From: Candidatus Pullilachnospira stercoravium
GTDB lineage: Bacteria; Bacillota; Clostridia; Lachnospirales; Lachnospiraceae
Direction: 5' to 3'
Assembly (NCBI GenBank): GCA_018713585.1
Contig: DVON01000027.1
Span: forward strand, 1 to 43,373
Length of the DNA stretch: 43,373 bases
This document shows, piece by piece, positions 15,045-23,720 of this stretch. The position numbers and the translations under genes were made by a program. How positions within the stretch are numbered: position 1 is the first letter of the stretch; the number at the start of each line of letters is the position of its first letter. The notes under the pieces are model-generated. The model was not told where the DNA came from, did not search any database, and saw only the letters and a program-made list of their open reading frames with translations.

Positions 15045-16708
15045 AACTGACTTTACAGGGGCTGGCAAACCGTAAGGAGTGGATTCAGGCCGGTTTTCAG
15101 CTCCCCACCTTCGATTATCCGGCGGTATCTGCCCGCACCAGAAAAGCGCCCTGCTGGATTCATTTCGGATGCGGAAATATTTTCCGGGCTTTCCAGGCCC
15201 GGATGGTACAGGAGCTGCTGGATGCGGGCGTGATGGACCGGGGAGTGACCGCCGTCTCCGGCACAAACCCGGCAACCATCCGGCAGTCCTTCGCCCCTTA
15301 TGACAATCTCAGCATCCTGGTAACCCTGGGCGTGGACGGCACGCTGACAAAAACGGTGGTGGGAAGTATCATGGAAGCCCTTCCCGCTCTGGGCCAGACG
15401 CCGGAAGAGGAAGCGCGGCTGCGGGAAATCTTTTCCTCCCCCTCCCTGCAGATGGCATCCTTCACCATCACCGAAAAAGGCTACGCCCTCCGGGACGCCT
15501 CGGGGCAGTACCTTCCCGAAGTGGAACAGGATCTGCAGACGGGGCCCGGACACTGCCGGAGCTATCTGGGACAGGTGACCTCCCTGTTATCTACCCGTTA
15601 CCGGAACGGCCGCCATCCTCTGGCCATGGTCAGCATGGACAACTGTTCCCACAACGGGGACGTGCTGAAGCAGGCCGTTCTCGCCATCGCCGAAGCCTGG
15701 GAAAAGAGCGGACTGGTTTCGGAAGGATTTTCCGGCTGGCTGGGGGATCCCTCCTGCGTCTCCTTCCCCTGGACCATGATCGACAAAATTACGCCCCGGC
15801 CGGATGAAACCATCCGCCGGATGCTTGCGGAGGATGGGGTGGAGGATCTTACCATCCGCTCCAATGTCACCGGCTCCGTAGCCGCTCCCTTTGTCAACGC
15901 GGAGGCCTGCGAGTATCTGGTGATCGAGGACGCCTTTCCGGCAGGCCGTCCGCCGCTGGAAAAAGGCGGGGTTCTCTTCGCCTCCCGGGAAACGGTGGAA
16001 AAAACGGAACGGATGAAGGTCTGCACCTGCCTGAATCCCCTGCACACCGCGCTGGCCATCTTCGGTTGTCTTCTGGGCTATGACCGGATGTCCGGGGAAA
16101 TGAAGGATCCGGCCCTGGTACGGCTGGCCCTGTCCGTGGGATATCAGGAGGGTCTGCCGGTGGTCACCCATCCCGGCGTCCTGGATCCGGAACAGTTTCT
16201 CCGGGAAGTGGTGACCCTGCGGATTCCCAATCCGTATCTGCCGGACACCCCGCAGCGGATCGCCACCGACACCTCCCAGAAACTGCCGGTGCGCTTCGGG
16301 GAAACCCTGAAAGCCTGGCTGGCCCGCCCGGATCTCTCCGTCCGGGATCTGGTCTGGATTCCCCTGGTATTTGCGGGATGGCTCCGGTATCTGCTGGCGG
16401 TGGATGATGCGGGAAATCCTTTCTCTCCCAGCCCCGATCCGCGGCTTGCCCAACTTTCCGGCATCCTGAAAGATTTCCATCCGGGTATCCGGCCGGATAC
16501 GGACGAGATCTGCCGGAAGCTGTCGGGGCTGTTTACGGACGCCTCCCTCTGGGGCGTGGATCTGAACGCCTGCGGCCTTTCCCGGAAGGTGGCGGAGGAT
16601 TTTGGCCGGATGCTGGCTGGCCCCGGCGCTGTGAGAGAACTGCTTCAGGAAATGCAGAAGCTGCCCGCGGACGGCATCCCGGAGGATCTGAGGCAGAACT
16701 TTTTCTGA
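15041..16708 (+). CDS. uxuB: Fructuronate reductase (mannitol dehydrogenase family)
   Basis: An NAD-dependent long-chain polyol dehydrogenase of 555 aa that reduces fructuronate to mannonate, the step before UxuA. The N-terminal Rossmann part contains IHFGCGNIFRAFQ. The catalytic region has VSMDNCSHNGD and FPWTMIDKITPRPDE, and the C-terminal half has NPLHTALAIFGCLLGY. The track start at 15002 lies inside uxuA. AAAGGAGCG before the ATG at 15041 and the 4-nt overlap with uxuA decide the start. Its pairing with uxuA favours fructuronate reductase over mannitol dehydrogenase. No terminator is obvious after the stop. Confidence 0.93.
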   Translation: MKLTLQGLANRKEWIQAGFQLPTFDYPAVSARTRKAPCWIHFGCGNIFRAFQARMVQELLDAGVMDRGVTAVSGTNPATIRQSFAPYDNLSILVTLGVDGTLTKTVVGSIMEALPALGQTPEEEARLREIFSSPSLQMASFTITEKGYALRDASGQYLPEVEQDLQTGPGHCRSYLGQVTSLLSTRYRNGRHPLAMVSMDNCSHNGDVLKQAVLAIAEAWEKSGLVSEGFSGWLGDPSCVSFPWTMIDKITPRPDETIRRMLAEDGVEDLTIRSNVTGSVAAPFVNAEACEYLVIEDAFPAGRPPLEKGGVLFASRETVEKTERMKVCTCLNPLHTALAIFGCLLGYDRMSGEMKDPALVRLALSVGYQEGLPVVTHPGVLDPEQFLREVVTLRIPNPYLPDTPQRIATDTSQKLPVRFGETLKAWLARPDLSVRDLVWIPLVFAGWLRYLLAVDDAGNPFSPSPDPRLAQLSGILKDFHPGIRPDTDEICRKLSGLFTDASLWGVDLNACGLSRKVAEDFGRMLAGPGAVRELLQEMQKLPADGIPEDLRQNFF

Positions 16709-16751
16709 CCGCCATCTGTCCATTCTGCAGTGCCGAAATGTGAGCTTTTTT

Positions 16752-18128
16752 TTACTGCCCCAGCGCATACAGGCGACTGTATTCTCCGCCTTTTTTCAGC
16801 AGCTCCTCATGGGTTCCTTTCTCACAGACGCCGCCGTCGGCCAGCACCACGATCTGGTCCACCTTCTGGATGGTGGACAGCCGGTGGGCGATGATCACGC
16901 TGGTTCTGTTTTTCATCATCCGGGCAAGAGCTGCCTGCACCGCCGTCTCGCTTTCATAGTCCAGGGCACTGGTGGCCTCGTCCAGAATCAGGATGGACGG
17001 ATTTTTCAGAAAAACCCTGGCCAGGCTGATTCTCTGCCGCTGTCCGCCGGACAGAGTAATTCCGTGGGTTCCCACCAATGTATCGTATCCATGGGCCAGC
17101 TTTTCAATGAATCCGTCCGCATTGGCCAGCCGGGCCGCCTCCCGGATCTCCTGCTCCTGCTCCAGCATGTCCATAAACCGGATAAATCCGGCTTTTCCTT
17201 CTTCATACAGCTTCATGAAATTCAGCAGAATCCGCACCGGCTCCGCCAGACTTCCCACATACAGGAGAAAGGTGATCAGAACCGGGATATCCAGCGTTCC
17301 GTTTCCCACAAAAAGCGCCCCGAAAAACACCGTGAGCATGGTGAGAAACTGGGGATATCCGCCCACCACCTCATAAAAGAAAGCTTCTGTCCGGTAAAAA
17401 CGGCAGCGGCTGTCGGTATAGCTCCGGCTCTTCCGGGAAAAATACTCCGCCTCCTGCTTCTCATTTCCAAATGCCTTCACCGTGCGGATTCCCGACAGCG
17501 CATCCTCCAGGCACTCATTCATCGCCGCCAGCTCCTGCTTTGCCGCCAGCGTATCCCGCTCCAGCGCCCGGTCCGCCCGCAACGCGTAAAAGGTCAGCAC
17601 CGGAAGCACGCAGAACACAATTCCCGTCAGCGGGGCATTGATATTCACCAGAATCACAAAAGCTCCCACAAATTTGATCAGCGTCATCAGCAGATCCTCC
17701 GGCCCGTGATGGAACACCTCCGTCATTCCGGTGAGATCATTGGACATCACCGTCATCAGTTTTCCCGGCGGATTGGCCGCATGGAAACGGAAGGACTGCC
17801 TCTGATAATGGGCAAATAATTCCTCCCGCATGGCAGATTCCATCTTTGCCCCCATGGCATGACCAAAATACGCATAGATCACATTGGCAGCCACCTGAAC
17901 GGTCAGCAGAATCAGCAGAACAATCCCCGCTCCGATCAGCCGTTTCTGCGTTCCCGGCGTCTGCCGCGCCAGAACCTCCTGGGTGATGTAGCCGGACACC
18001 AGCGGAAACAGCAGCACCGACACCGCGCTGACGCAGGCAAAAAACATATCCATGGCAAAGATGCCCCTGTACGGTTTATAGTAGGATAGAAATTTTGTGA
18101 GCCTTTTTCTGGTAATGATTTTCTTCAT
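16752..18128 (-). CDS. ABC exporter-type protein lacking the Walker A region (probably inactive or changed function)
   Basis: A 458-aa half-transporter instead of the usual 570-600. The transmembrane domain (about residues 15-310, six helices) is intact, with [12 protein letters not shown] in the coupling region. The nucleotide-binding domain then jumps from the linker EQEQEIRE (about 329) straight into [23 protein letters not shown]. Everything normally between them is missing: the A-loop, the Walker A P-loop and the Q-loop, about 120 residues. The rest is well preserved: [14 protein letters not shown] (359), Walker [13 protein letters not shown] (379-390) and the H-loop IIAHRLST. The frame stays open, so this is an in-frame deletion, not a frameshift. 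GGAGGATCT precedes the ATG. No partner subunit gene is adjacent. It may be a recent pseudogene. Confidence 0.85.
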   Translation of the reverse strand: MKKIITRKRLTKFLSYYKPYRGIFAMDMFFACVSAVSVLLFPLVSGYITQEVLARQTPGTQKRLIGAGIVLLILLTVQVAANVIYAYFGHAMGAKMESAMREELFAHYQRQSFRFHAANPPGKLMTVMSNDLTGMTEVFHHGPEDLLMTLIKFVGAFVILVNINAPLTGIVFCVLPVLTFYALRADRALERDTLAAKQELAAMNECLEDALSGIRTVKAFGNEKQEAEYFSRKSRSYTDSRCRFYRTEAFFYEVVGGYPQFLTMLTVFFGALFVGNGTLDIPVLITFLLYVGSLAEPVRILLNFMKLYEEGKAGFIRFMDMLEQEQEIREAARLANADGFIEKLAHGYDTLVGTHGITLSGGQRQRISLARVFLKNPSILILDEATSALDYESETAVQAALARMMKNRTSVIIAHRLSTIQKVDQIVVLADGGVCEKGTHEELLKKGGEYSRLYALGQ

Positions 18129-18188
18129 AGATCCTCCATATCATCCGGAGGGCTATCGGACAATTACCGTCCGGATCTCATTATCTCC

Positions 18189-18217
18189 ATCTTAGCGGCC
18201 CATCTCCGGAAAGTCAA
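18189..18217 (-). promoter_or_regulatory. Promoter of the ABC gene
   Basis: On the minus strand TTGACT (18212-18217), 17 nt, TAAGAT (18189-18194). It is back to back with the hicB promoter. Confidence 0.65.
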
Positions 18218-18231
18218 TCCCGTTGCTCATA

Positions 18232-18260
18232 TTGACTTCCCGCGTCATCCTCATTATAAT
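18232..18260 (+). promoter_or_regulatory. Promoter of the hicB-like gene
   Basis: TTGACT (18232-18237), 17-nt spacer, consensus TATAAT (18255-18260), 87 nt before the start codon. Confidence 0.75.
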
Positions 18261-18318
18261 GAAGAAAGATTTTGTGGCCGACCGGCCGATACAAAACGCA
18301 TTTGAAAAGAAAGGAGCA

Positions 18319-18337
18319 GGCTGCCCTGACGGCAGCC
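18319..18337 (+). promoter_or_regulatory. Hairpin between Shine-Dalgarno site and start codon of hicB
   Basis: AAAGGAG at 18310-18316 is 31 nt from the ATG, too far to work directly. GGCTGCC-CTGAC-GGCAGCC forms a perfect 7-bp hairpin between them. Folding it leaves about 12 nt between the site and the ATG. Confidence 0.5.
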
Positions 18338-18347
18338 GGGTAATGCC

Positions 18348-18626
18348 ATGACTTTTACATATCCCGCAATTTTTACCCCCAAAAAGGACGGTCCCGGCTT
18401 TCACGTTGTGTTTCCGGATCTGGAGTGCTGTGAGGCAGAGGGGCCGGATCTGGAGGACGCCCTGGACAACGCCATGGATGCCCTCTACAACTGGATCAGC
18501 GTGGAGCTGGAGGATGAGAACGGATACTTTCCGCCCCAGACGGATCCGGAGGACATGGAACTGGAGGAAGGCGCCTTTGTGCGGAACATTATGACCCGCA
18601 TCAAATTTCTTCCCGACAGCGACTGA
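18348..18626 (+). CDS. HicB-family antitoxin-like protein (orphan)
   Basis: A 92-aa protein with the HicB partial RNase H fold pattern: FTPKKDGPGFHVVFPDLECCEAEGPDLEDALDNAMDAL. The N-terminal half would bind a HicA toxin. The C-terminal part lacks an obvious DNA-binding helix-turn-helix or ribbon-helix-helix, so autoregulation is uncertain. No HicA-sized gene lies next to it on either strand, so it is an orphan or serves another role. The only good ribosome site is separated from the ATG by a hairpin. It has its own promoter and a strong terminator, making it monocistronic. Confidence 0.85.
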   Translation: MTFTYPAIFTPKKDGPGFHVVFPDLECCEAEGPDLEDALDNAMDALYNWISVELEDENGYFPPQTDPEDMELEEGAFVRNIMTRIKFLPDSD

Positions 18627-18632
18627 GAAAAG

Positions 18633-18672
18633 CGTGCAAAATCATTTTCCTGATGGTTTTGCACGTTTTTTT
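18633..18672 (+). terminator. Intrinsic terminator of hicB
   Basis: CGTGCAAAATCA / TGATGGTTTTGCACG forms a long stem directly followed by TTTTTTT. Confidence 0.88.
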
Positions 18673-18776
18673 GGCAGCGAAAATTCTGATAATATTTTGT
18701 CAATCTTTGTTATTTTTCAAACAATCACACAAGGAGTAATTCTTGGGTAAATTTTTATATTTTTCCCAAGAATTAT

Positions 18777-18805
18777 TTGACATATCCCGATATTTCCTCT
18801 AAAAT
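18777..18805 (+). promoter_or_regulatory. Promoter upstream of hppA leader
   Basis: Consensus TTGACA (18777-18782), 17 nt, TAAAAT (18800-18805). The inverted repeat AATTCTTGGG / CCCAAGAATT ends 2 nt before the -35, and a third similar half (AATTCTTAGGG) lies near the presumed transcript start, so an operator is possible. Confidence 0.8.
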
Positions 18806-18915
18806 TTAAGTTAATCAGAATAATTCTTAGGGTCTGTCCTGATATTTTGCATAAATAATGGGATTTTCTCCCAAAATTATGCAGCAACATCATAGAATTA
18901 TGTCGTTTGATACGG

Positions 18916-18950
18916 AAAGGCAGAACAACCCTTTATGTTCTGCCTTTTTT
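18916..18950 (+). terminator. Terminator inside the hppA leader (possible attenuator)
   Basis: AAAGGCAGAACA / TGTTCTGCCTTT is a perfect 12-bp stem with an 8-nt loop, followed by TTT. It lies 105 nt downstream of the promoter and 74 nt before hppA. Confidence 0.75.
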
Positions 18951-19023
18951 ATTCATGATACTGGAAAGATTACTTCGATTCTTATTCTGAAATTTATTCT
19001 GTCCAGGAGGTGTAAAAAGAATT

Positions 19024-21111
19024 ATGGACACTCATCTTTCGTTGTTTTATGGTTTCTCCTTTCTTACGGCAGTTCTGGCCTTTGCCTTTGCCGCCTACCT
19101 GTACCTGTGGGTGAAAAAGCAATCCGTGGAGAATGTCAGAATTATCGAAGTATCCGCCCTGATCAAAGAAGGCGCCAATACCTTCATGCGCAGGGAGTAC
19201 GGGATTCTGGCCCGGTTCGCGGCCGTGGCGGCGGTCCTCATTCTCCTGTTTCTTCCGTCTCCCATATGGGGCGGCAATCCCCTTCCCAATATCGAGATGG
19301 CTGTGTCTTACCTGGCCGGTACCATCCTGTCCGCCATAGCGGGAAAAATCGGAATCCTGGTGGCCACGCTGTCCAACGGACGTACGGCGGAAGCCGCGCA
19401 GAAGGGCATCAAGCCTGCTTTTCTGATCGGATTTCGGGGCGGCGCCGTGATGGGGCTGCTGGTGGTCGGCTGCTCTCTGCTGGGAGTAGCGGCCGTTCTG
19501 ATGCTTTTTGACGATTCTTCCATCCTTCTGGGCTTTTCCTTCGGCGCCAGCTCCCTGGCTCTGTTCGCAAAGGCCGGCGGAGGAATCTTCACCAAAACGG
19601 CGGATATCTCCGCGGATCTCACCGGAAAGGTGGAGCTGGGAATTCCCGAAGATGACCCCCGCAATCCTGCCGTAATCGCCGACAATGTGGGCGACAACGT
19701 GGGTGACGTGGCCGGTATGGGCGCCGATCTGTTCGACTCCAATGTGGCCGCCATGGTATCGGCACTGGTGATCGCCCAGTCTCTCTCGGGAGGAAACTTT
19801 GCCAATATTTCCATGGTATTCTGTTACGCCATCCTGGGCCTGCTGGCCTCCATCATCGGAATCGCCACCGCCAGAATCGGAAAACACGGCAGCCCCACCC
19901 GGGCGCTGAATTCCTCCACCTACGTGACCACCGCCGTCTACCTGATTCTGACGGCACTGGTTACCGTTTTTGTGGAAGGATTTTCCTGGAGAATCTGGGG
20001 CGCCGCGGCGGTGGGACTTCTGGTGGGCGTTATCATCGGCATCACCACCGACTACTTTACGGACGACACAAAGCCCATCGTACAGCGGGTGGCCCATGCC
20101 TCCGGCTCCGGCCCGGCATTTACCATTTTGTCCGGCGTTTCCTATGGATTTATCTCCGCGCTTCCGGCCATGGTGGGAATCGCCGTTTCCGCCCTGGTAT
20201 CCTACAAAATCTGTGAACCCATGGGCGATGGCTACGCCATCTTCGGCATCTCCATGTCCGCAGTGGGCATGCTCTCCATCGTGGGAATGATCATCTCCAA
20301 CGATGCCTACGGCCCCATCGTGGACAATGCCCGGGGCCTGGCGGAGATGGGCGGTCTGGGAGAAGAAACCATCCGCACCGCCGATGAACTGGACAGCGCG
20401 GGAAATACCGTGAAAGCCATCACCAAAGGCTTTTCCATCGCGGCCGCGGGCCTGACGGTCATCTCGCTTCTGGGCGCGTTCATGTCGGAAGCCAACGAAG
20501 CACTGGAGGCCGCCGGGCGGGAACTGATCACCGGATTTGATATCATGTCTCCCACCGTATTCTTCGGTGTGCTGATCGGCGCGGCGATCCCGGCGGTATT
20601 TTCCGCCATGCTGATTCTGGGCGTGGACCGGAACGCTCAGCGTATGGTGGCGGAGATTCACCGGCAGTTCCAATCCATCCCCGGACTGCGGGAAGGAAAA
20701 AAGAACGCAAAACCGGACTACGGAAAATGCATCGACATTGCCACCTCCGGCGCCCTGCGGGAGCTGATTCCCGCCGGTCTGACCGCCATCATCGCCACGG
20801 TTTTGGTGGGCTTTATCGGCGGTCCGCTGGCCATCGGCGGTTTCCTGCTGGGAAATATCGTCAGCGGTCTGCTGCTGGCGCTGTTCATGTCCAATGCAGG
20901 CGGGCTCTGGGATAACGCCAAGAAATATGTGGAATCCGGCCAGGAGGGCGGAAAGGGAAGCGAGGCCCACAAGGCAGCCGTAATCGGCGATACGGTGGGG
21001 GATCCCTTCAAGGATACCGCCGGACCTTCCATCAATACCCAGATCACGGTAGTTTCGCTGGTGGCCTCTCTGCTGTCGGCGGCATTTGTGACATTCTCAC
21101 TGTTCGGATAA
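19024..21111 (+). CDS. hppA: Membrane-bound cation-translocating pyrophosphatase
   Basis: A 695-aa integral membrane enzyme with about 16 helices that couples hydrolysis of pyrophosphate to H+ or Na+ export. The active-site loop is ADISADLTGKVELGIPEDDPRN followed by the signature DNVGDNVGDVAGMGADLFDS. A second set lies near the C terminus: VIGDTVGDPFKDTAGPSIN. The motif GNTVKAITKG has Lys and Thr at the two positions that are Ala and Gly in K+-dependent enzymes, which points to a K+-independent type. Pumped ion not resolved. AGGAGG lies 13 nt before the ATG, somewhat far. The long leader with an internal terminator suggests regulated expression. It saves energy from pyrophosphate released in biosynthesis. 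Confidence 0.94.
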   Translation: MDTHLSLFYGFSFLTAVLAFAFAAYLYLWVKKQSVENVRIIEVSALIKEGANTFMRREYGILARFAAVAAVLILLFLPSPIWGGNPLPNIEMAVSYLAGTILSAIAGKIGILVATLSNGRTAEAAQKGIKPAFLIGFRGGAVMGLLVVGCSLLGVAAVLMLFDDSSILLGFSFGASSLALFAKAGGGIFTKTADISADLTGKVELGIPEDDPRNPAVIADNVGDNVGDVAGMGADLFDSNVAAMVSALVIAQSLSGGNFANISMVFCYAILGLLASIIGIATARIGKHGSPTRALNSSTYVTTAVYLILTALVTVFVEGFSWRIWGAAAVGLLVGVIIGITTDYFTDDTKPIVQRVAHASGSGPAFTILSGVSYGFISALPAMVGIAVSALVSYKICEPMGDGYAIFGISMSAVGMLSIVGMIISNDAYGPIVDNARGLAEMGGLGEETIRTADELDSAGNTVKAITKGFSIAAAGLTVISLLGAFMSEANEALEAAGRELITGFDIMSPTVFFGVLIGAAIPAVFSAMLILGVDRNAQRMVAEIHRQFQSIPGLREGKKNAKPDYGKCIDIATSGALRELIPAGLTAIIATVLVGFIGGPLAIGGFLLGNIVSGLLLALFMSNAGGLWDNAKKYVESGQEGGKGSEAHKAAVIGDTVGDPFKDTAGPSINTQITVVSLVASLLSAAFVTFSLFG

Positions 21112-21135
21112 AAATCATCGACCGTTACAACCAAC

Positions 21136-21173
21136 AGGGGCCGGTGCAGCGTATGTAAGCTGCACCGGCCCCT
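21136..21173. terminator. Strong hairpin between convergent hppA and uxaC
   Basis: AGGGGCCGGTGCAGC / GCTGCACCGGCCCCT is a perfect 15-bp stem with an 8-nt loop. It has no U-tract on either side, so it may work as a weak bidirectional terminator or protect 3' ends. Confidence 0.55.
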
Positions 21174-21218
21174 GTCTCAAACGGTTCCTTTTCCGTAAGC
21201 CCCCAAAAATCCCGGGCA

Positions 21219-22628
21219 TCATGCCAGATCAAATCCAAAATACCGCACCGCGTTTTCATAGCAGATCCCGCGGATGATCCTTTCCAGGTCTTTCTCATCC
21301 ATGGGATACTCTCCGTCTTCCACCCACTGTCCGATCAGGTCGCAGAGAATCCTGCGGAAATATTCATGCCTGGGATAGGACAGAAAGCTCCTGGAATCTG
21401 TCAACATTCCCACGAAATTTCCCAGAAGACCGCCGTTGGCCAGAGAAATCATCTGTTTTTTCATCCCCGCACAGTGATCGTTGAACCACCAGGCGGCGCC
21501 ATGCTGCAGTTTTCCCGCCGCCCCGCTGCTCTGGAAACAGCCGATGACGCTGTCAAGCATGTCGTTGTCATTGGCGTCCAGGCTGTAAAGAATGGTTTTG
21601 GGCAGAATACCGTTTTCTTCCAGATCATTCAGAAAGGCAGCCAGATGCCGCGCGGAGGTCTCGTTATTCACACAGTCAAATCCCGTGTCCGCCCCCAGAA
21701 GTCGGAACATCTTCCGGTTATTGTCTCTCAGGCAGCCGAAATGCAGCTGCATCACCCATCCCCTGGCGGCATATTCGCCTGCGGCAAACCGGAGAAATGC
21801 GGTGCGGAATCTGCGGCAGTCCTCTTCCCCCGGCACTTCTCCCGACATTCTCCGGGAAAAGATCGCTTCGATCTCCCGGTCAGAGGCCGGAGCAAAACTT
21901 ACCGTCTCCAGCCCGTGATCGCTGGCCCGGCAGCCCAGGCTGTCAAAGACATCCATGCGCTTTCTCAGCGCCGCTTTCAGATCCGCAAAGGAGGCGATCT
22001 CCATACCGGATGCCTCCGCAAGCCGCTGCAGGTATTCCGGATAATCCGGTTTTTCCAGGTTCATGGCCCGATCCGGTCTCCAGGCGGGCAGCACCTGCAC
22101 CGGGAAGCTGTCGTCCGCGGCCAGCTTCCGGTGCCATGGAAGATCATCGGCGGGATCATCGGTGGTGCACAGCAGCGTCACACGGGAACGAAGGATCAGA
22201 TTTCTGGCGCTCATCTGTGGCTGTGCCAGTTTCTCCCCGGTCAGCTCCCAGACCTTCTGGGCAGTCTCTCCATTCAGCACTCCGTGATATCCGAAAAACC
22301 GCTGCAGTTCCAGATGGCTCCAGTGATATACCGGATTTCCCGCCGCCATCTCCAGCGTCTCGGCCCATTTCTGGAATTTCTCCCGATCCGGGGCGTCGCC
22401 GGTGATATACCGCTCCGCCACACCGTTGGCCCGCATCAGCCGCCATTTGTAGTGATCCCCTCCCAGCCAGATCTGGGTGATATTCTCAAATCTCCGGTCA
22501 CAGGCGATCTCTTCGGGGCTGATATGGCAGTGGTAATCCAGCACCGGCATCCCCTCGGCAAAGGTATGATACAGCTTCCTGGCCGCCTCCGTGTGAAGCA
22601 TAAAATCCGCATCCATAAACGCTCTCAT
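21219..22628 (-). CDS. uxaC: Glucuronate isomerase
   Basis: UxaC converts D-glucuronate to D-fructuronate (and galacturonate to tagaturonate), feeding UxuB and UxuA encoded 5 kb away. The amidohydrolase-like fold shows FAEGMPVLDYHCHISPEEIA near the N terminus, LCTTDDPADDLPWH, MQLHFGCLRDNN and GMLTDSRSFLSYPRHEYFRRILC at the C terminus. AGAGGAGGATGGTT precedes the ATG at 22628 (track start 22634 is too near the ribosome site), giving 469 aa, typical for the family. The M42 peptidase gene is 33 nt upstream and probably co-transcribed. Confidence 0.96.
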   Translation of the reverse strand: MRAFMDADFMLHTEAARKLYHTFAEGMPVLDYHCHISPEEIACDRRFENITQIWLGGDHYKWRLMRANGVAERYITGDAPDREKFQKWAETLEMAAGNPVYHWSHLELQRFFGYHGVLNGETAQKVWELTGEKLAQPQMSARNLILRSRVTLLCTTDDPADDLPWHRKLAADDSFPVQVLPAWRPDRAMNLEKPDYPEYLQRLAEASGMEIASFADLKAALRKRMDVFDSLGCRASDHGLETVSFAPASDREIEAIFSRRMSGEVPGEEDCRRFRTAFLRFAAGEYAARGWVMQLHFGCLRDNNRKMFRLLGADTGFDCVNNETSARHLAAFLNDLEENGILPKTILYSLDANDNDMLDSVIGCFQSSGAAGKLQHGAAWWFNDHCAGMKKQMISLANGGLLGNFVGMLTDSRSFLSYPRHEYFRRILCDLIGQWVEDGEYPMDEKDLERIIRGICYENAVRYFGFDLA

Positions 22629-22661
22629 AACCATCCTCCTCTCCGGTTGCGCCGGTCAGTT

Positions 22662-23708
22662 TCACTGTTTCTCTGTCAGATACAGATACACCAGCTTCAT
22701 GCAGTTCTCCACGCCCTCATAGTGACTTCTCTCATATCCATGGCTGGCAAAGACACCCGCGCCGATCAGGGCGGCCCGGATATCTCTTCCTCCCCGCAGA
22801 GCGGCGGAGGCGTCGGAGCTGTACTGGGGATAGATGTCCACCGCATAGCCCAGACCGTTTTCCTTCGCCAGGCGGATCAGCCGGCTGGTCATCTCATAGT
22901 CATAAGGTCCGCTGGAATCCTTGGCGCAGATGGAAACCTGATACTCGGTGCAGCCCAGATCCTTTCCCACGCAGCCCATATCCACACAGAGAAGCTCCGG
23001 AATATCCTCCGGAAAGCTGGACATGCCGTGTCCCACCTCCTCGTAGGTGGAGAACAGTACCTTCACATTGCAGGCAGGGCGGATTCCGTTTTTCACCATG
23101 TGATGGAGCACTCCCATCAGAATCGCCACACTCAGCTTATCATCCAGGAAGCGGGATTTGATGAAACCCCTGTCTGTAATAACTGTTTTCGGATCAAAGC
23201 AGATATAATCCCCCGGCTGAATTCCCAGGGCTTCTGTATCCGCCCTGCTGGTCACCTTTTCATCCAGGATCACCTCCATGGTCTCCTCCGTCCGCTCCCG
23301 GCTTCCCGCATCCGGATAAACGTGGGCCGCCGGACTCATGGAAAAGATGGTTCCCTCATAGACTTCTCCCGTGCGGGTATACACCCGGCACAGCTCACTG
23401 TCCAGTGTGGGAAGGATGGGGCCTCCCACTCTGGTGAAGGCCAGTCTGCCGTTTTCTTTGATGCTGCGTACCATCAGGCCCAGCGTATCCATATGCGCGC
23501 AGAGCCCCACCGTGCGGGAGGTATCCTCCCCCTCCATGGAAACCACGCCGTTTCCCTTGTTGGTTCTGGAAAACTCCAGCCCCAGATCGCCGGCCCACCG
23601 TTCCACATAGTCAATGGCCCGGGCCGCAAAACCGCTGGGGCTGTCAATGTCCATGATCTCACGGATCGTCTGATACACATATTCTCTGTCAAATGTAATT
23701 TCCATCAT
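22662..23708 (-). CDS. M42 family metallopeptidase (glutamyl/leucyl aminopeptidase type)
   Basis: A 348-aa cytoplasmic dinuclear zinc aminopeptidase. Metal ligands are visible in order: CAHMDTLG (His), SRFLDDKLS (Asp), FSTYEEVGHG (Glu pair with the catalytic base), CVDMGC (Asp) and ASHGYERSHYEG (His). The length is normal for M42 enzymes, which form tetrahedral dodecamers and trim peptides. AGGAGGATAT lies before the ATG, which is followed at once by a second ATG. It is upstream of uxaC on the same strand. The link to hexuronate use is probably only positional. The 5' region carries repeat DNA, with a 35-bp repeat end right before the ribosome site. Confidence 0.92.
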   Translation of the reverse strand: MMEITFDREYVYQTIREIMDIDSPSGFAARAIDYVERWAGDLGLEFSRTNKGNGVVSMEGEDTSRTVGLCAHMDTLGLMVRSIKENGRLAFTRVGGPILPTLDSELCRVYTRTGEVYEGTIFSMSPAAHVYPDAGSRERTEETMEVILDEKVTSRADTEALGIQPGDYICFDPKTVITDRGFIKSRFLDDKLSVAILMGVLHHMVKNGIRPACNVKVLFSTYEEVGHGMSSFPEDIPELLCVDMGCVGKDLGCTEYQVSICAKDSSGPYDYEMTSRLIRLAKENGLGYAVDIYPQYSSDASAALRGGRDIRAALIGAGVFASHGYERSHYEGVENCMKLVYLYLTEKQ

Positions 23709-23720
23709 ATATCCTCCTGA

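Larger units (their letters stand above)
18627..19023 (+). other. Intergenic region and long leader of the pyrophosphatase gene
   Basis: After the hicB terminator (18633-18672) come an inverted repeat, AATTCTTGGG (18738-18747) / CCCAAGAATT (18765-18774), a near-consensus promoter, and a leader of about 210 nt. The leader contains a hairpin, GCATAA...TTATGC (about 18850-18884), and an intrinsic terminator at 18916-18950. Confidence 0.6.

Noticed and set aside
18994-20970. 658-aa minus-strand ORF opposite hppA
   Set aside because: Rich in Gly, His, Asp and Gln as expected for the antisense of hppA; the sense protein has all pyrophosphatase motifs.
21366-23720. 784-aa plus-strand ORF opposite uxaC and the M42 peptidase
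   Set aside because: Spans two well supported genes on the other strand and has shadow-type composition.
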